Source: Klebsormidium nitens (Eukaryota > Streptophyta > Klebsormidiophyceae > Klebsormidiales > Klebsormidiaceae). From it: a stretch of 64,000 nt of DNA. Positions within the stretch are counted from its first letter, which is position 1. Every line of letters begins with the position of its first letter. The translations under genes were made by a program, and so were the position numbers. The stretch covers positions 64,891 to 128,890 of the forward strand of contig DF237028.1 in NCBI GenBank assembly GCA_000708835.1. The letters are read 5' to 3'. Of this stretch, positions 45,939 through 57,959 are shown in pieces. Under the pieces are notes generated by a model. It made no database searches. It saw nothing but the letters and a program-made list of their open reading frames with translations, and was not told where the DNA came from.

Positions 45939-48900
45939 TCATCTGTCATGACCATACCGCGTCACCTCCTTTTCCGCTATGGACAATCCCTTTTCAGCCT
46001 CTCCATTTCCTTGCCACACCAACCCATTCCTGACGACTTGTTTCAGCTCCACCGGCTCCCCATCCGCCATCCGCATGACCGCCGGGCTGCCCTCCAGATC
46101 ATCCTCCTCCGGCAGAAGCCGCGTCTGCTCGCGCACCCCCCCGTCCTCCCCCTCGGGAAAGCTCATCTCCAGCTCGACGGGGCCCTCCTCCGCGGCCTGC
46201 GCGCGGGCTTTGTCCCGGTCCTTCGGGTACGTGAAGTACAGCAAAGTGTAGGTCAGGGAACAGATGGTAAACGGGATGGCGATGGTCGTGAAGAGCCCGT
46301 TCGCCAGGGAGCGCGCGTTGGAAGCGCGCTCGGCGGCCGCGGACGGGCCTCTGAGGTCAGCGGGGTCGTCCGTGATGTAGCCGTAAAGGCGCTCTGCTAC
46401 GAAGCCCACCGCGGGGGAGCCGAAGGCGGAGATGACCGTCTGGGAGAGCGAGAAAGGGGCGGCTTTAGCAAAAGCCTGTGCTCTGGAATAAGCAAAGGGA
46501 CAAGTTCCACGTGCCAAAAGAAGGTCAAAATCAAGCCCATTGCGAAGCCAGACACCGAATAGGACCGTGTGGTGAGGAGGGAGGAAAGACGGCGCAAGGA
46601 GGCGAGGCGTGTCGTTCATTAAAGGGGCGTGTCTTCAAACGGAGGCGTAAAAATCTCAACGAAGTCGTCCGAACGGAGGCATGTCATCAAACCTTGCAAG
46701 ACTCTAGGCGATACGAAAAACTTCTGGAGGTCAATGTCGTAAATTTCAAGGCCGATTCTTGAACCTCTCGAAAGTGCTTGGTCGGCTCTGACAATGCAAG
46801 CAGCAGGTCGACGAAGGCTTCAAGAAGCCCGCGGTTCAGAGTAACCTGCAGAAGAGCAGCCCGGAGCGGGTGCGGCGCTGACCTCGAAGCAGCGGTCGAA
46901 GGCGTAAATGGAGGTGCGCAAGTGTTCCGGCACAATCTCGGCGAAGATGGGGTTGTTGGTGGCCGGCGCGTTCCACGAGATGAGCAGGCCCATGGAGAAC
47001 AGCGTGCCGCCGTGCGCGTACCACAGCGCCGGATTCCGCGGGATGAGGTGCAGCAGAAGCAGGGCCAGCGGAACGGCCACGCCCGACGAGAACTGCGAGC
47101 ACATGATGCGGCCTGCGGGGAGACAGGGAGCGGGAGAAGTGTCGGAACAAGTGGTCATGCTTAATCAGTGCTAGAAGTGACTGGAACAAGTTATCGGAAA
47201 GTTTTGGCCTGCATGAGCTGCGAACGCCCCCTCAAGGTTCAGGAGTTCACAGTTCGGGCCTCTTATACAGAGCAACCAGTTCTAAGAGTCACCGGTCTGG
47301 TCTTGGAAGAAGGGCGTCCAGTAATACGGCTAGAAGATGAACATCTGTCTAGAGAGAGAGGGATGTAAGGAGGGTTCGTAACCTGATGCCTTCCTCCGCA
47401 GACAGCGTTTTGCAAACAGGGTCTCTCGAAGCAAGACAAAACGGTCCCGTTCATCAACGAGGCCAACGTACCATAAATGTTCTGTTACAACAATGAACCA
47501 GCCTCGCAAACGCAAAAGTAACAATATGAAGGGCGGCAGTCCCAACGACCTTTTCACGACAAGGAGCGATGACGTCTTGATCAAGAACCGGGTCCAAGCG
47601 TACCAGAGTTCGGCAACCTGCGGGCAGCGTAGTCCCCCAGGTATCCGCCGAACAGCCCCCCGAAGCACGTGCCCACCGAAAAAGACGCCACCAGCGCCGC
47701 GGCCGCGCCGTGCGAGTAGCCCACCAGTTCCAGCCACAGCGTGTAGAACACCATGGCGTTCCATGGGAAGCTGCCGATCGTGCCCTGACACGCAAATGAG
47801 AAAGGGTGTCACAGGGGCCGGACGACTCCGAATGCAAGGGTCTTTGAGACGGTCGGACTTTATCAAGTCGAGGAGACTCTGCCAGTTTGATAAAAGAGGG
47901 TCGCAGGGTCACACCCTAGTTGCCAGCCTAGAGGCCCCGAACCCTAGAATGAGATCAGAAAGAAAAGAAGAGACAAGAAAAGAAGAGACAAGAAAAAAAG
48001 AGGGGACACCCGAGTGGTAGACGCGATGAGTACCGAATGCTAATGCTAGGTGCTGTTCCTTATGAAGGGAAGTGCAGCGTTACTTTGACGCGTCTGCTTG
48101 GTCGGTTGGCCTTTGCGCTGCCCTTGCCCAAAGCGTGGGCTTCGCTTCGAACGCTTAAGCAACGATCACCCTCTTCCCCTCGTGGCGAAGAGGGGATCTC
48201 AACGAAGAGAATCCAAAGAAGGTGAGGATAACCAGAGCCCTAGCAAAGAGGCTACCTGGGACTTGACGGAAGGATACGAGGTTCAACACTTGCGATCGAA
48301 GACAAGACTCCAATCAATTAATGTGGGCAACACGAGAAGAGTCTTTCCAGGGCATATAGACGACAAGTTGGCCTTCCCTGTACTGGCAGGCGCGAGCCTG
48401 TGTCAACTGATATCGGGCACAAATATTGCTACCCCGACTCCCGAGATCCTCTACTTGTCCTCTTTGAAAATATTGCTTTGCAATGATGGCTTCCTAAGCA
48501 TTAAGCGTCCGAACAAGAGACCTGATGCGATACTCGTTGGTTGATTTTGGTTGCGAGCTTTATGACCAACCCCTGGGTTCAGCAAACTCGCCGACATTAA
48601 ATCTGACACGTTCCGCAGCCTTTGCTCTTTTCGCACTGCACAAGCGGCCTTGATGATTCTCGGAAGGTCAAACCGCTGAATTGACATGAAGGAAGCCAGA
48701 GCGCAGATTCATCGGTCACGGACTTTTCTGATCCACACAACAAGGAGACATCGGCATCCTGCCGAAAGGTCATTGTAGATCGTTGAGCCCGAGTCCCCAC
48801 CTGAGCAATGATGATCTGGAAAGTTCGAAGAGACACGACGGTCTTCGCCCCCGCCCACAGCTCCGTCAGGCTCTCCTTGACGCTGGCGTCAGCAGGGGGT

Positions 48901-50763
48901 CGCGCCACGTCAGCATCCTCGTCATCGAGCTGGGCACTGCAGGAGACCGTCTCTCAGATTCCACAACGTCTCCGAACACGATCCAAAGTGCTCAGAGGAT
49001 CTGAGCACAAAGCTTCAGTGAATCAGGCCCTCGTTTTCACAAACGCCCGACTGAGTTTCTATGAGTGGACAGTGCCCCCGAATTGCTACACGACTTCAAG
49101 TTGTGCCGCGGTCATTGTCACCACGGCGAGGATCTCAACACGTGCAGGCATACAGAATGCCCAGAAAGACAGGCACTGAAAACTTCGTTGGCAGCTGGGC
49201 ACTTCAGAGCAGAGTTGCTGCACTCGACAATTGCAGCCCCCTTGCTCTGCATATACTGGATCGCAGGGCCACTTAGGAGGCCCCGTGTCATGTTCTTGCT
49301 TGAATCGAAGAATTTTCCCATCTAATCGCCACGTTTCTCTTGAGACAATTGTTCTGCACCCTTCCAGAACGAATAGGAGCTCCCCAGTCCCACTTTGCTG
49401 GGCACGCGTCAAAAAATCAATGCTCCCGTTCATTGCTTGAAGTTCACCCCGGACCGCGGCTATTGATGGGCTCCTCACCGTATGCTTGAGTACTCGTTCA
49501 CGTCTCGCGGGTCCACCGCAAACACGTAGACCGCCACGCCTAGGATGACACTGATGATGGCCAAAACAAAGAAGGCAAGCCGCCAGCCGGCAATAGGGCC
49601 CAGCGCCGTCCCAGCCAGAAGAGTGGCAAACACACCACCCACGATCGCCCCTGAAAGAGACAATGTTCCGAACGCGTGAGAAGAAAGGTGCTTCAAAGTG
49701 AGCCCAGCTTGATTTTGATTGTACGTCCTTCCAATAGTATTTGTTTCTGTGTTCTCTCAGTACAACTGATGTGAAGACAGCCCTCAGTATCTTGACTAGA
49801 AAAACAACAATCACTACAGTAACGTCCTTATGCCCCTTCCCTGGCTCCGAGTTTACATGGAGTCATCCGAGATCCGCAATAAGAGAGTTACATCAGTGCG
49901 CTCAGCAGAGCCCACCTGAGTTGCTGGTGAGTTGCAGCCAGCCAAAGCCCGCCCCCCGCTCCGCTTCTGTGCTCGCATCTGCCACCACCGACTGGATCGC
50001 CGGCAGCACGACCGCCAGGCCCACTCCATTGATGGCGCGGGCTAGGGCGAGCTGCCAGTAGGTGGAGGAGAGCCCCACAGCTGCAGTCGCAATGCCCCAC
50101 CAGATTGCGCCCAGACCGATGATGTGGCACCGGTTGTGGCGCTGAGCGAGGTATGCGGCGAGGGGGGACGTGGCAGCCTGGACGAAAAGGAGGGCCAGAG
50201 ATTGATGGCACGCCCCAAAATGAGGCGCTCTCGTTGAGTCCTCAACGTGCAAAGCTCTCTTGTAAAATTAAATGGCCAATGCTGCCAAGTGCGGCGTACA
50301 AATGAGCAAGTGAGAGAGTTCCGGGAGTCACCAAGGAGCAGAACAAGCGTACCACCCTTTAGATCGTCTTGAAAAACAAGGTGCAAGCACAGCGGTGGGC
50401 TTACCTGCACCAGCCCCCGAATGAATGTCAGAGTGCCCAGGGCAGACGGGCTCGAGTGGAAGACCTGGCTGACTTCTTGGAAAACCTGAGACCAAAGGGA
50501 AAACGCGGTCAAAGTTTGCTTTGAGCAAGAATGTTGACACCAAATATCAGCTGTGGACACGAGACATTCATTCGAGCTCCATGACGAAAGTGGCGTCGGT
50601 TGTCATCAATGCTAGGAATTGGGGCCCGTACAGAGATCACACGTACAGCTGGGAGGAGCGCCTCATCGGCCTTCTCGGTGATCGAGGCAAGGTTGACGAG
50701 CAGCAGTGTTCGCTGCGCCGGACTGAAGTGGTGCCAAAGCTTCTGCATTACACGTTGTGCCAT
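45939..50763 (-). CDS. MFS transporter, plant UNE2-like
   Basis: Eight exons, in transcription order (50763-50647, 50485-50405, 50177-49916, 49650-49479, 48936-48801, 47784-47604, 47112-46883, 46439-45939), join in phase to 559 residues. The protein is a 12-helix-class major facilitator carrier. The first half has LLLVNLASITEKADEALLPA, SPLAAYLAQRHNRCHIIGLG, ARAINGVGLAVVLPAIQSVV (motif-like region of TM4-5) and GWRLAFFVLAIISVILGVAV. The second half carries GTIGSFPWNAMVFYTLWLEL, FGGLFGGYLGDYAARRLPNS (MFS motif A form) and NNPIFAEIVPEHLRTSIYAF. The blocks closely follow the plant carrier recalled as UNE2 (At1g78130); its substrate is unknown to me. A cytoplasmic tail of about 90 residues contains acidic and leucine motifs (EQTRLLPEEDDLEG). 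Donor choice at exon 6 was set by phase. Confidence 0.92.
47952..48003. repeat. Purine-rich short tandem repeat in an MFS intron
   Basis: The unit aagaaaagaagagac is repeated about three times (agaaagaaaagaagagacaa, then agaaaagaagagac, then aagaaaaaaagagg). It forms an all-purine tract in the intron between the exons at 48936-48801 and 47784-47604. Confidence 0.75.
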
Positions 50764-51299
50764 CGCCTTTCACGGGCGGTCCCTGAGATGGCTTCACCAT
50801 TGGCGCTACGCCATCAATCGCAGACACGAGTGTGCACACCTTTTGCTGCCCAGTTAGAAGTTGCCCAAATTGGACTGGCTCTCAACTGAGTGATGGCAGC
50901 AACGAGGATCCGTGAAAACGATTTGCAAGGTAGAATGCCGAGCTGAGAGTCGTCCTCAACCAATGCTGATACTAGTGATAGTGAAGGGCAACACAATGCA
51001 GAACTTTTTAACTTCCAGTTTTCGACCTTGAAGTTGGAAGAAGTCGTGCATTTCGAGTTCAAGTTCAAGTTCAATCATACCAGGTGCTTCAACTCTAGGA
51101 CGTTATTGTCAAGGGGCGCCAATCGAGCTGAAAGAGGTCTTCTCTCAGCTAGTCCTGTTAGGCCGCCACACAGCCTGACAGTGACTGTTGGCTGCCATTG
51201 CACTGGTGTGCTACAATTGTGTCACTGCTTTTGATCTAAAAGAAAGAATACTTGTATTATAAAGTACCTTGGAACAAGTGTAAGGAGGAAGGTTCAAGC
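50764..51299. promoter_or_regulatory. Divergent region, MFS gene and Tim17-family gene
   Basis: About 540 bp separate the two start codons, which face away from each other. No exon is seen. A short tandem word tcgagttcaagttcaagttcaa occurs near 51053-51074. Both promoters should be here. Confidence 0.35.
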
Positions 51300-53637
51300 A
51301 TGCCTCCAGGACACAGGCGCAACCGCCCACATAATGAGGGCTGGCAGGGCCGGCTACTCAACAGGACGCTAGGCGGAGGTGAGCTGTGCCGTGGAGAATG
51401 CCTGAAGGTTTGGTTGCCGCAAAGTTTGAAAGATGCAAAATCCATTGATATGCTTTTTGTCAATTGTCAAATGACTGTTTCAAAAGGTGGTCATCAGCCT
51501 GGTGGACGCACTGCCGCGCCTCAGATGACGCCGGCATTAAGGCCCTGACTTTTGAGCTGGAAAAGCCCAATTATGCATAGAGAAGGTTTTATCTGGACTT
51601 TTGAAGCTTGTATCTGCACACAAGTCCATGGCTCAACCTCCTCTCAAAAGTAGTACAAATATTGTCCGCCACATCCAGTTTTCAACTCTTTGAAACTCAA
51701 TTGTAACATCTTGCCCAGGTTACAATTGACAACTGACCGAGGGAACATGGCCTAATCCGCTCACAGCTTTTATCACGCCCAACACAAAGCCCTTGGATGG
51801 CGGTCCTACTTCTGAGTAGTTCAAGACGGGGAGACTTCTCTTGGCCAATTGAATGAAAGCCACATCACTGATTTTGCTTTCCATGTCCTCCGCTGTTCCG
51901 GAGCCAGGTGCAGAAGGGCACTTGTTATTTGAAGAAGCTCACTGATCCCTGCGCTATGTAGCTCATAGCTCAAAAGAGTGAGCTTGTTTTGCAGCTGGGG
52001 TTGGCATGCTAGGGGGCTCTTTGGTAGCTCTCTACAAGGGCCGGCCAGTCTCCACCTACACGCTGACCGTGGGGCTTAATGCAGCAATTGCCACAGCGTG
52101 CTGTTGCGGTGAGCGAGGTCTTTGCGCCCACTCTTCCCAGGTCTTCTCATGGGCGCATGATCACTTGAAAATGAAGTTGCAGCAAATGTTACTGCTTGCG
52201 GAAAGGGCGGCCTTCTCGTCTCGCAATTGAAGCTCAGACTTGTCTGCATTAGAATGATTCTTGATTGATCCGCTTAAAAGACTGCTTCCTGACCTTGAAA
52301 AGTGATAAGTTACTGGCACATTTTAAGGAGAGTTGGGGAACCTTAGAGCAGAACTCTGGGAACTTGCCTCTAAGCATTCTAATTCTTTCACTCACGCCAC
52401 GAACTGTGCAATCACAACACGGATTAGAAGGAACACATGATCGGAGCATTCTGGCTGCGTCTTATGGAGAGCCAACTGATTCGCTTAAAAGATTGCTTCC
52501 TGACCTTGAAAAGTGATAAGTTACTGGACGCATTTTAAGGAGAGTTGGGGAACCTTAGAGCAGAACTCTGGGAACTTGCCTCTAAGCATCTGATTCTTTC
52601 ACTCACGCCACGAACTGTGCAATCACAACACGGATTAGGAGGAACAAATAATCGGAGCATTCTGGTTGCGTCTTATGGAGACGGCACCAATTTTAATAAG
52701 ATGTTTAGGAAGAATCTCTTTAACGCCGTTTATGCCTGATGCAGGGGCCACCGAAGCTGTGCGAGAAGTGCGTCATGGGATGGACGGATGGCAGAACGCA
52801 CTTGTGGGGTCTGCAATCAGCGGAGCCTTTCTGGGGCGCTTCTGGGGTGAGCTCCTAGCGCTACTAGGAGCTCGTCAATTATTTTTGGTTTCAGTGTTGT
52901 GCTGTAGCTCCTTCGCTTGCAGAGAACGTTACTTAGTCGGGAAGCTACAGACTGAGGGTATCGTTCATCTTGCGTCGTCTCCCTGTCTGGCTTCTTCATG
53001 GCTCTCATCATCCTGCAATGCCTGCCTTATCTGGAACCAGACAACGGAATTTATCTTTTGACAGTGTCGATAGCAGTGTCCATTAACAGTTTCGATAGAA
53101 ATGTTGATTGATGTAGGAACGCAGACTTTTTGCGAGCTGGCGTATCAAGGGGTTCTGGAGCGCCAACATACACTTTATTTCGGCTCGCTTGGCTGCTGAT
53201 ATAGATGTGATAATGCCAAAGATGGCCCTGTTGAGCAAGTCGCCTATGGTCGATTAGGCTCGGCAGCTGCAGAGGAAGTTTTGAGACTTCAATATATTTT
53301 CATCTCTGCAGGTGGCCCGAGCCGAGTCCTGCCGTTTGCATTTTCCTTTGGAGTTCTTGGAGTAGCTGCCTCGTTCGCTTCAGACCAGTTGCACGAATAC
53401 AAGATAAGGAGAGCACTCGTCAATTTAGAGACAGAGGAGACAGAATCGGGAAAAGCTTTACATTGTCTGGACGACCGTCAGGATGGATCGGAACGTAGAA
53501 AAGAGGAGGAAAGTGCGCCTTCCATGTGGGACTGGCTGCCGGTGCGGCGAGCATCAGAGGACGAAATCAGGAGGCGTGAAAACAAAGTGGAGGAGTCTCT
53601 TGCTTCGCAAAAACAACGGGAAAACAACGGGCATTGA
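51300..53637 (+). CDS. Tim17/Tim22/Tim23-family inner-membrane protein
   Basis: Four exons (51300-51378, 51995-52108, 52745-52846, 53312-53637) join in phase to 206 residues. The family forms four-helix proteins in mitochondrial or plastid membranes, as protein or solute channels or assembly factors. Glycine-rich helices are visible: GVGMLGGSLVALYKGRPVST, TYTLTVGLNAAIATACC, ATEAVREVRHGMDGWQNALV then GSAISGAFLGRFWGGPSRVL, and FAFSFGVLGVAASFASDQL. The GS-x-ISG-x3-G pattern is typical of the family. The C-terminal third is hydrophilic and charged, with a WDWLPVRRASEDEI block. The first exon (MPPGHRRNRPHNEG) is the least certain. It was chosen because it has an ATG, a good donor and the correct phase. 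Which subfamily it belongs to cannot be settled by eye. Confidence 0.82.
52267..52683 (+). repeat. 211-bp tandem duplication in a Tim17-family intron
   Basis: The sequence from cgcttaaaagactgcttcct (52271) is repeated from cgcttaaaagattgcttcct (52482) with a period of 211 bp. It covers aaaagtgataagttactgg, gggaaccttagagcagaact and ccacgaactgtgcaatcaca in both copies. Identity is very high, with only scattered substitutions and short indels, so the duplication is recent. It lies wholly in intron 2 (52109-52744). Confidence 0.95.
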
Positions 53638-55457
53638 TTGCATCAAATCCAATCTCCAGTTACTGTCACTCAATGCCAGACTTATGTTGGATGCTGATTG
53701 AATGATGCTCAGTAGGTAGTCAGCTATTCCAGCCGAAGAGGTTTGTTAGCTTGCTTAGACCAGGACTGACTCTTCGTGACGCCATAGGCTGTGCGACCGT
53801 ACGGCTTCAGCATACAAACTGTGTGTTTGAGAGATGCTCGATCAATACCAACTTACACGACTGGTGTGGGGTCCTACAAAATACCATTGATATCCTTTAC
53901 AGTTGCTGCGGACAAGATCCTTAAGGGTGACGACGTACGGTACTTTGACAGTACACCACCTTGATTGGATGCCTGAGTCACTTGTGTCGGTCGGTGTTGA
54001 CGCTCAGTGAGCTGTGTCAGGTGAGTACGCTCCGCAGCTAGATATGGCCTTGGAACGAAACATAATCATGCATGCACCTTACTGTTTTGCATGTTAGAGT
54101 TCGTTAATTAGCAACCTACTACACCTATCATGCATCCATGAGCCTGATTCTGTAACCTGCGTGAGGCGCCTCAGACCGTTTGGAACATGCATGGTAGCCA
54201 GTACGTACAGGCTATCATCCTATATGTTAGGGCAAGGCTAGCCATGCATATACTAGCTCAACTGTATAAGAGGTGTAACATGGGGAGTCGGCGCCCCAAA
54301 TCCATCTTAACATCGTGGATTTGCAGTCAATCNNNNNNNNNNNNNNNNNNNNNNNNNNNNNNNNNNNNNNNNNNNNNNNNNNNNNNNNNNNNNNNNNNNN
54401 NNNNNNNNNNNNNNNNNNNNNNNNNNNNNNNNNNNNNNNNNNNNNNNNNNNNNNNNNNNNNNNNNNNNNNNNNNNNNNNNNNNNNNNNNNNNNNNNNNNN
54501 NNNNNNNNNNNNNNNNNNNNNNNNNNNNNNNNNNNNNNNNNNNNNNNNNNNNNNNNNNNNNNNNNNNNNNNNNNNNNNNNNNNNNNNNNNNNNNNNNNNN
54601 NNNNNNNNNNNNNNNNNNNNNNNNNNNNNNNNNNNNNNNNNNNNNNNNNNNNNNNNNNNNNNNNNNNNNNNNNNNNNNNNNNNNNNNNNNNNNNNNNNNN
54701 NNNNNNNNNNNNNNNNNNNNNNNNNNNNNNNNNNNNNNNNNNNNNNNNNNNNNNNNNNNNNNNNNNNNNNNNNNNNNNNNNNNNNNNNNNNNNNNNNNNN
54801 NNNNNNNNNNNNNNNNNNNNNNNNNNNNNNNNNNNNNNNNNNNNNNNNNNNNNNNNNNNNNNNNNNNNNNNNNNNNNNNNNNNNNNNNNNNNNNNNNNNN
54901 NNNNNNNNNNNNNNNNNNNNNNNNNNNNNNNNNNNNNNNNNNNNNNNNNNNNNNNNNNNNNNNNNNNNNNNNNNNNNNNNNNNNNNNNNNNNNNNNNNNN
55001 NNNNNNNNNNNNNNNNNNNNNNNNNNNNNNNNNNNNNNNNNNNNNNNNNNNNNNNNNNCCATCTTAACATCGTGGATTTGCAGTCAATCATTGATGCAAA
55101 CGCGATTCCTTTTTAAATCCTTGATGCATAACACCCGCGGTGCGCTGAGCCCATGCATGCGTCATGCATGGGTGAGTCACTGTCATGTACTGTGAGTGAT
55201 GCAGTCCGACGACTAGGTTCGATGCGAGCCTGAATTGGCGCAGACAAAGAAACAAAATCATAGAAACAAAATCCATAATGGCGTCCACTTCGAAACTTGA
55301 AGTGTGCGTATGACTTCCTTTTGTGAAATGCGAAGGCAAAGTCTTGTGAAATATGAGAGGTATTGTTAGCTCCGATAAAGAGTTGTTACAACCCGCGCTC
55401 ACCTCGTAGCAATGATCGACAATTTTGCAGTGGCAGTGCAAGAATCAGTTGTGCCTA
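53638..55457. other. Intergenic region containing an assembly gap
   Basis: No coding exon is recognised on either side of the 726-bp gap. The gap is bordered on both sides by the same 31-bp sequence (see the separate entry). The left part (53930-54250) is rich in catgcat and tgtacgt-type words. Confidence 0.5.
54302..55089 (+). repeat. 31-bp direct repeat flanking a 726-N gap
   Basis: The string ccatcttaacatcgtggatt continuing tgcagtcaatc is found at 54302-54332, immediately before the gap, and identically at 55059-55089, immediately after it (gap 54333-55058). This suggests a tandem array or overlapping contig ends that were scaffolded rather than merged. The real gap may be shorter than stated or absent. 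Confidence 0.95.
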
Positions 55458-56791
55458 TCATGCATCTCGGACAGTCAGCCGCTCAATGATATCCGAATGC
55501 TGAGGGTACTTTTCTAATAGCGGGTCTCGCTGGGCCAGCTCAAAGTCTGCAAAGTCGAAAGCTGGAGCAACCGTACAACCGACTAAGGAGTAGTGCGTTT
55601 GCGCATCCCGAGTTGTCTTCAACTCCTTCCCGTCTGCATCAACCGTCTCGTAATCTAGTGTGGGGTATGCTCCGAAGTAAACCCCGGGAGATACTACAGC
55701 TTGGAGGCTGACGTCCAAGTTGCTTCGGGTCGGGGTGCCGAGGGCGTGCTTCGTCAGCTTCCCATTCTCGTCGATTGTTACGACCTGGAATTGGAGTGCA
55801 TATAATCAAGATCACCTTTGGCAGGCAGATGCTCTGCAAAGGCTGCTCCGCGATGTTCGAAGGTGCATAACCTTGTACAACCCGCAAAGAAGTATCCCTC
55901 CTGACTGAGGAACAAGTCATGAACGAAGTCCTGAGAAAGATACCCTTTGGAGAACCGACATTCTGTTCGACTTTCAGAAGCTTGGGGATTCATGCAAACT
56001 CACTAAACTGACAATTGAAGCAAGCTCACCGTCAACGGCTCCCCCATGTAGAAATGCCACCCCTCAGCCGAAGGCATCTGTATGGAAGCAAACTAAATAT
56101 CAAACTTCCGAACAGGGAAGGTTCAGATCCGGCAGCATGCATCCACCAATGTCCTCCGTCGGTGCCGGAATGAACACTTGCTGCCCCGTCACGCACCGCT
56201 CAAAGTGATGAAGCCCTTTCTTTGCTGGCACAGGGTATGTCTGCTCAGATGGGCTGCCGGTTATCCTTACCCTGTGGAGTCGGGAGACGCTGCCACTGGG
56301 AAGAAGGAAGTAGATGATGGTGCTGACAGGACGGTCCACAGTATCTGCACATGGGGCACCTCTTGTAACCTTCTGAAGCTTGTGCGACTACTGGCTGCCA
56401 ACATAACCTCCCCAAGAGTCCAAAACGAGGTATTCATTCTTCAGAACTGCTCTGGATCAGTGTCTAGTTCTTGATCGGCATAGGAAAGAGACCATGTATA
56501 GGGGGGGATTCCTCATGCATCCAAGGCCCCGGATCAGGGCAAGACAGGATGACTTGATCGATCCCGGCAGCAAATATAGGGCGGGTTGGTCTACTCGAGC
56601 ATTGCAGCGGATTCTACTCGACTATTGCAGCACATTTAGAGGGCCGACTCACAGCCATCTGGAAGCTGGTCCTTGGACAGGTGCACACTGTCGTCCCTGA
56701 ATGTCTCTTTGAAGAAGCCTCCTTCAGGATGGGGGAGCAGCTGCAGCTTGGCCACCAGCTCGTCTGTTGTCAACATGTCAGCGGCCGCCAT
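55458..56791 (-). CDS. DUF985 (Cupin_5) family protein
   Basis: Four exons, in transcription order (56791-56653, 56344-56271, 56077-56030, 55784-55458), join in phase to 195 residues. DUF985 proteins are small single-domain cupins of unknown function found in bacteria, fungi and green plants. Family blocks are visible: LQLLPHPEGGFFKETFRDD near the N-terminus, RPVSTIIYFLLPSGSVSRLH, EGWHFYMGEPLT (His of the cupin metal site region), VVSPGVYFGAYPT and the diagnostic SLVGCTVAPAFDFADFEL. The usual length is about 160-190, so the model appears complete. I chose the ATG of MAAADMLTTDEL, the closest ATG in frame with the PHPEGG block. A non-coding or coding exon farther upstream, near 57120-57240, cannot be excluded. 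Confidence 0.92.
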
Positions 56792-57636
56792 CTCTGACGC
56801 TGGATCTGGGAAGAGGGTTGCTGAAAGATCTCTAAACGCAATCAATCGATGGCAGACTGATCAGTCGCCGCTCTCCTAATAAATGCACTTAGAGTGTGCC
56901 TGAGCAGCTTGGTGACCACTGGAACCATTTCGACCCTCACATTCGATGATCCAGGACCAGGGGCTTGACGCAATGCTTTGAAATAAGGAGCACCGCTACG
57001 GCAATGCTGCGAAATATTGCAGTCTAACCGCAAGTGTAAAGAAAGGCGCTTTCCTGCTCGCTTCACATCTGTAACACGGGCTCTTTTGATTGAACCAGCT
57101 TACTGGGAATGTTAGACACATCGGGCTCACCTCGTGCAGACCCTCGACCCACGCTCTGCAGAATTCTGGCAAACCCCTCAACGATTCAATTGCAGAGCTG
57201 GCCGGATCGACGAGACGGATCGCCACCACCACTTTACCAACGATGAGCGGTGCCTAGCTAGCGCTGGCTAGCGCTGACATATGGTGAAAGCAGCTCAGCT
57301 CAGCTCTAGCTGTTCAAGGCGACAAGAAAGTCGACGAGATCTTCAGCCTCAGGATAGCTTCGGTGCTCTATTCTTCGTCCTCGATGGCCCCCGTGTTGTC
57401 TTCACCTCGGCCGTAGCGAAGGACGTCGAAAGACGGCAGCAAGCGACTGCAGTACAAGGTCCAGGGTTTTTAGCGCTCGGCAAACCGGCAGGTTTCTGGC
57501 AATATCTCAACGACCGGCAGAACTTTGTCTTTTAAATGAAGCACCTAAATTAAACAGTGAAATGACTTGAAACGTAGGTAGTCTCCAAATGACGGTTTTC
57601 GTGCACAGAAATTGTGCATGGCTAGTGCTACATATA
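56792..57636. other. Divergent region upstream of the DUF985 gene
   Basis: This stretch leads from the DUF985 start toward the second MITE and the cyclo-ligase gene. It includes a short tandem of ctagcgctgg units at 57257-57276. No exon with family features is seen. The minus-strand open frame around 57000-57232 is not supported. Confidence 0.4.
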
Positions 57637-57926
57637 CCGTAGTCCAAGGTAATGATTCCGAATAAATAAATAATTATCTGCATTTAGAAAGTCAGAAATT
57701 CGGATTTCGCATTCGGAAAGTGGAAACTCGGGAAGGTTAATTATTTCTGGAATGGTCCTCGGAAGCCCGAAAACGGCAAAGTTCGGCCTCAAAATCCCCT
57801 TCCTAGTGAGAACATAGGGCATTCGGATTCTTGTCGGAATCATCATAAATAAATCCGCTTTTCTGGTCGGATTGTCGGAAAATAATTCCAAATAAAATCG
57901 TTCGGAATCATCACGTTGGACTACGG
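57637..57926. mobile_element. 290-bp MITE, copy 2 (TA target-site duplication)
   Basis: This copy has the same length and the same terminal inverted repeats as the element at 3860-4149. The left end has two substitutions (ccaaggtaatgattccg for ccaacgtgatgattccg), while the right end keeps the original sequence. TA flanks both ends (57635-57636 and 57927-57928). The interior aligns base for base with copy 1 with scattered substitutions. It ends only 33 bp before the start codon of the 5-formyl-THF cyclo-ligase gene, so it probably forms part of that gene's promoter or 5-prime UTR. Confidence 0.88.
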
Positions 57927-57959
57927 TACTAATACTAGATGATATAGCGTGGGTGTGGC

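Noticed and set aside
47604-47618. Alternative splice donor at 47618 (cag|gttgcc) in the MFS gene
   Set aside because: It breaks the phase with the next exon. The donor after 47604 (gtacgc) keeps the frame and restores the MFS motif ending RRLPNSGRIM.
56996-57232. Minus-strand frame that could be a 5-prime exon of the DUF985 gene
   Set aside because: It has a good donor (cacgag|gtgagc) but no ATG start in frame, and the DUF985 domain is complete without it. It may be untranslated leader.
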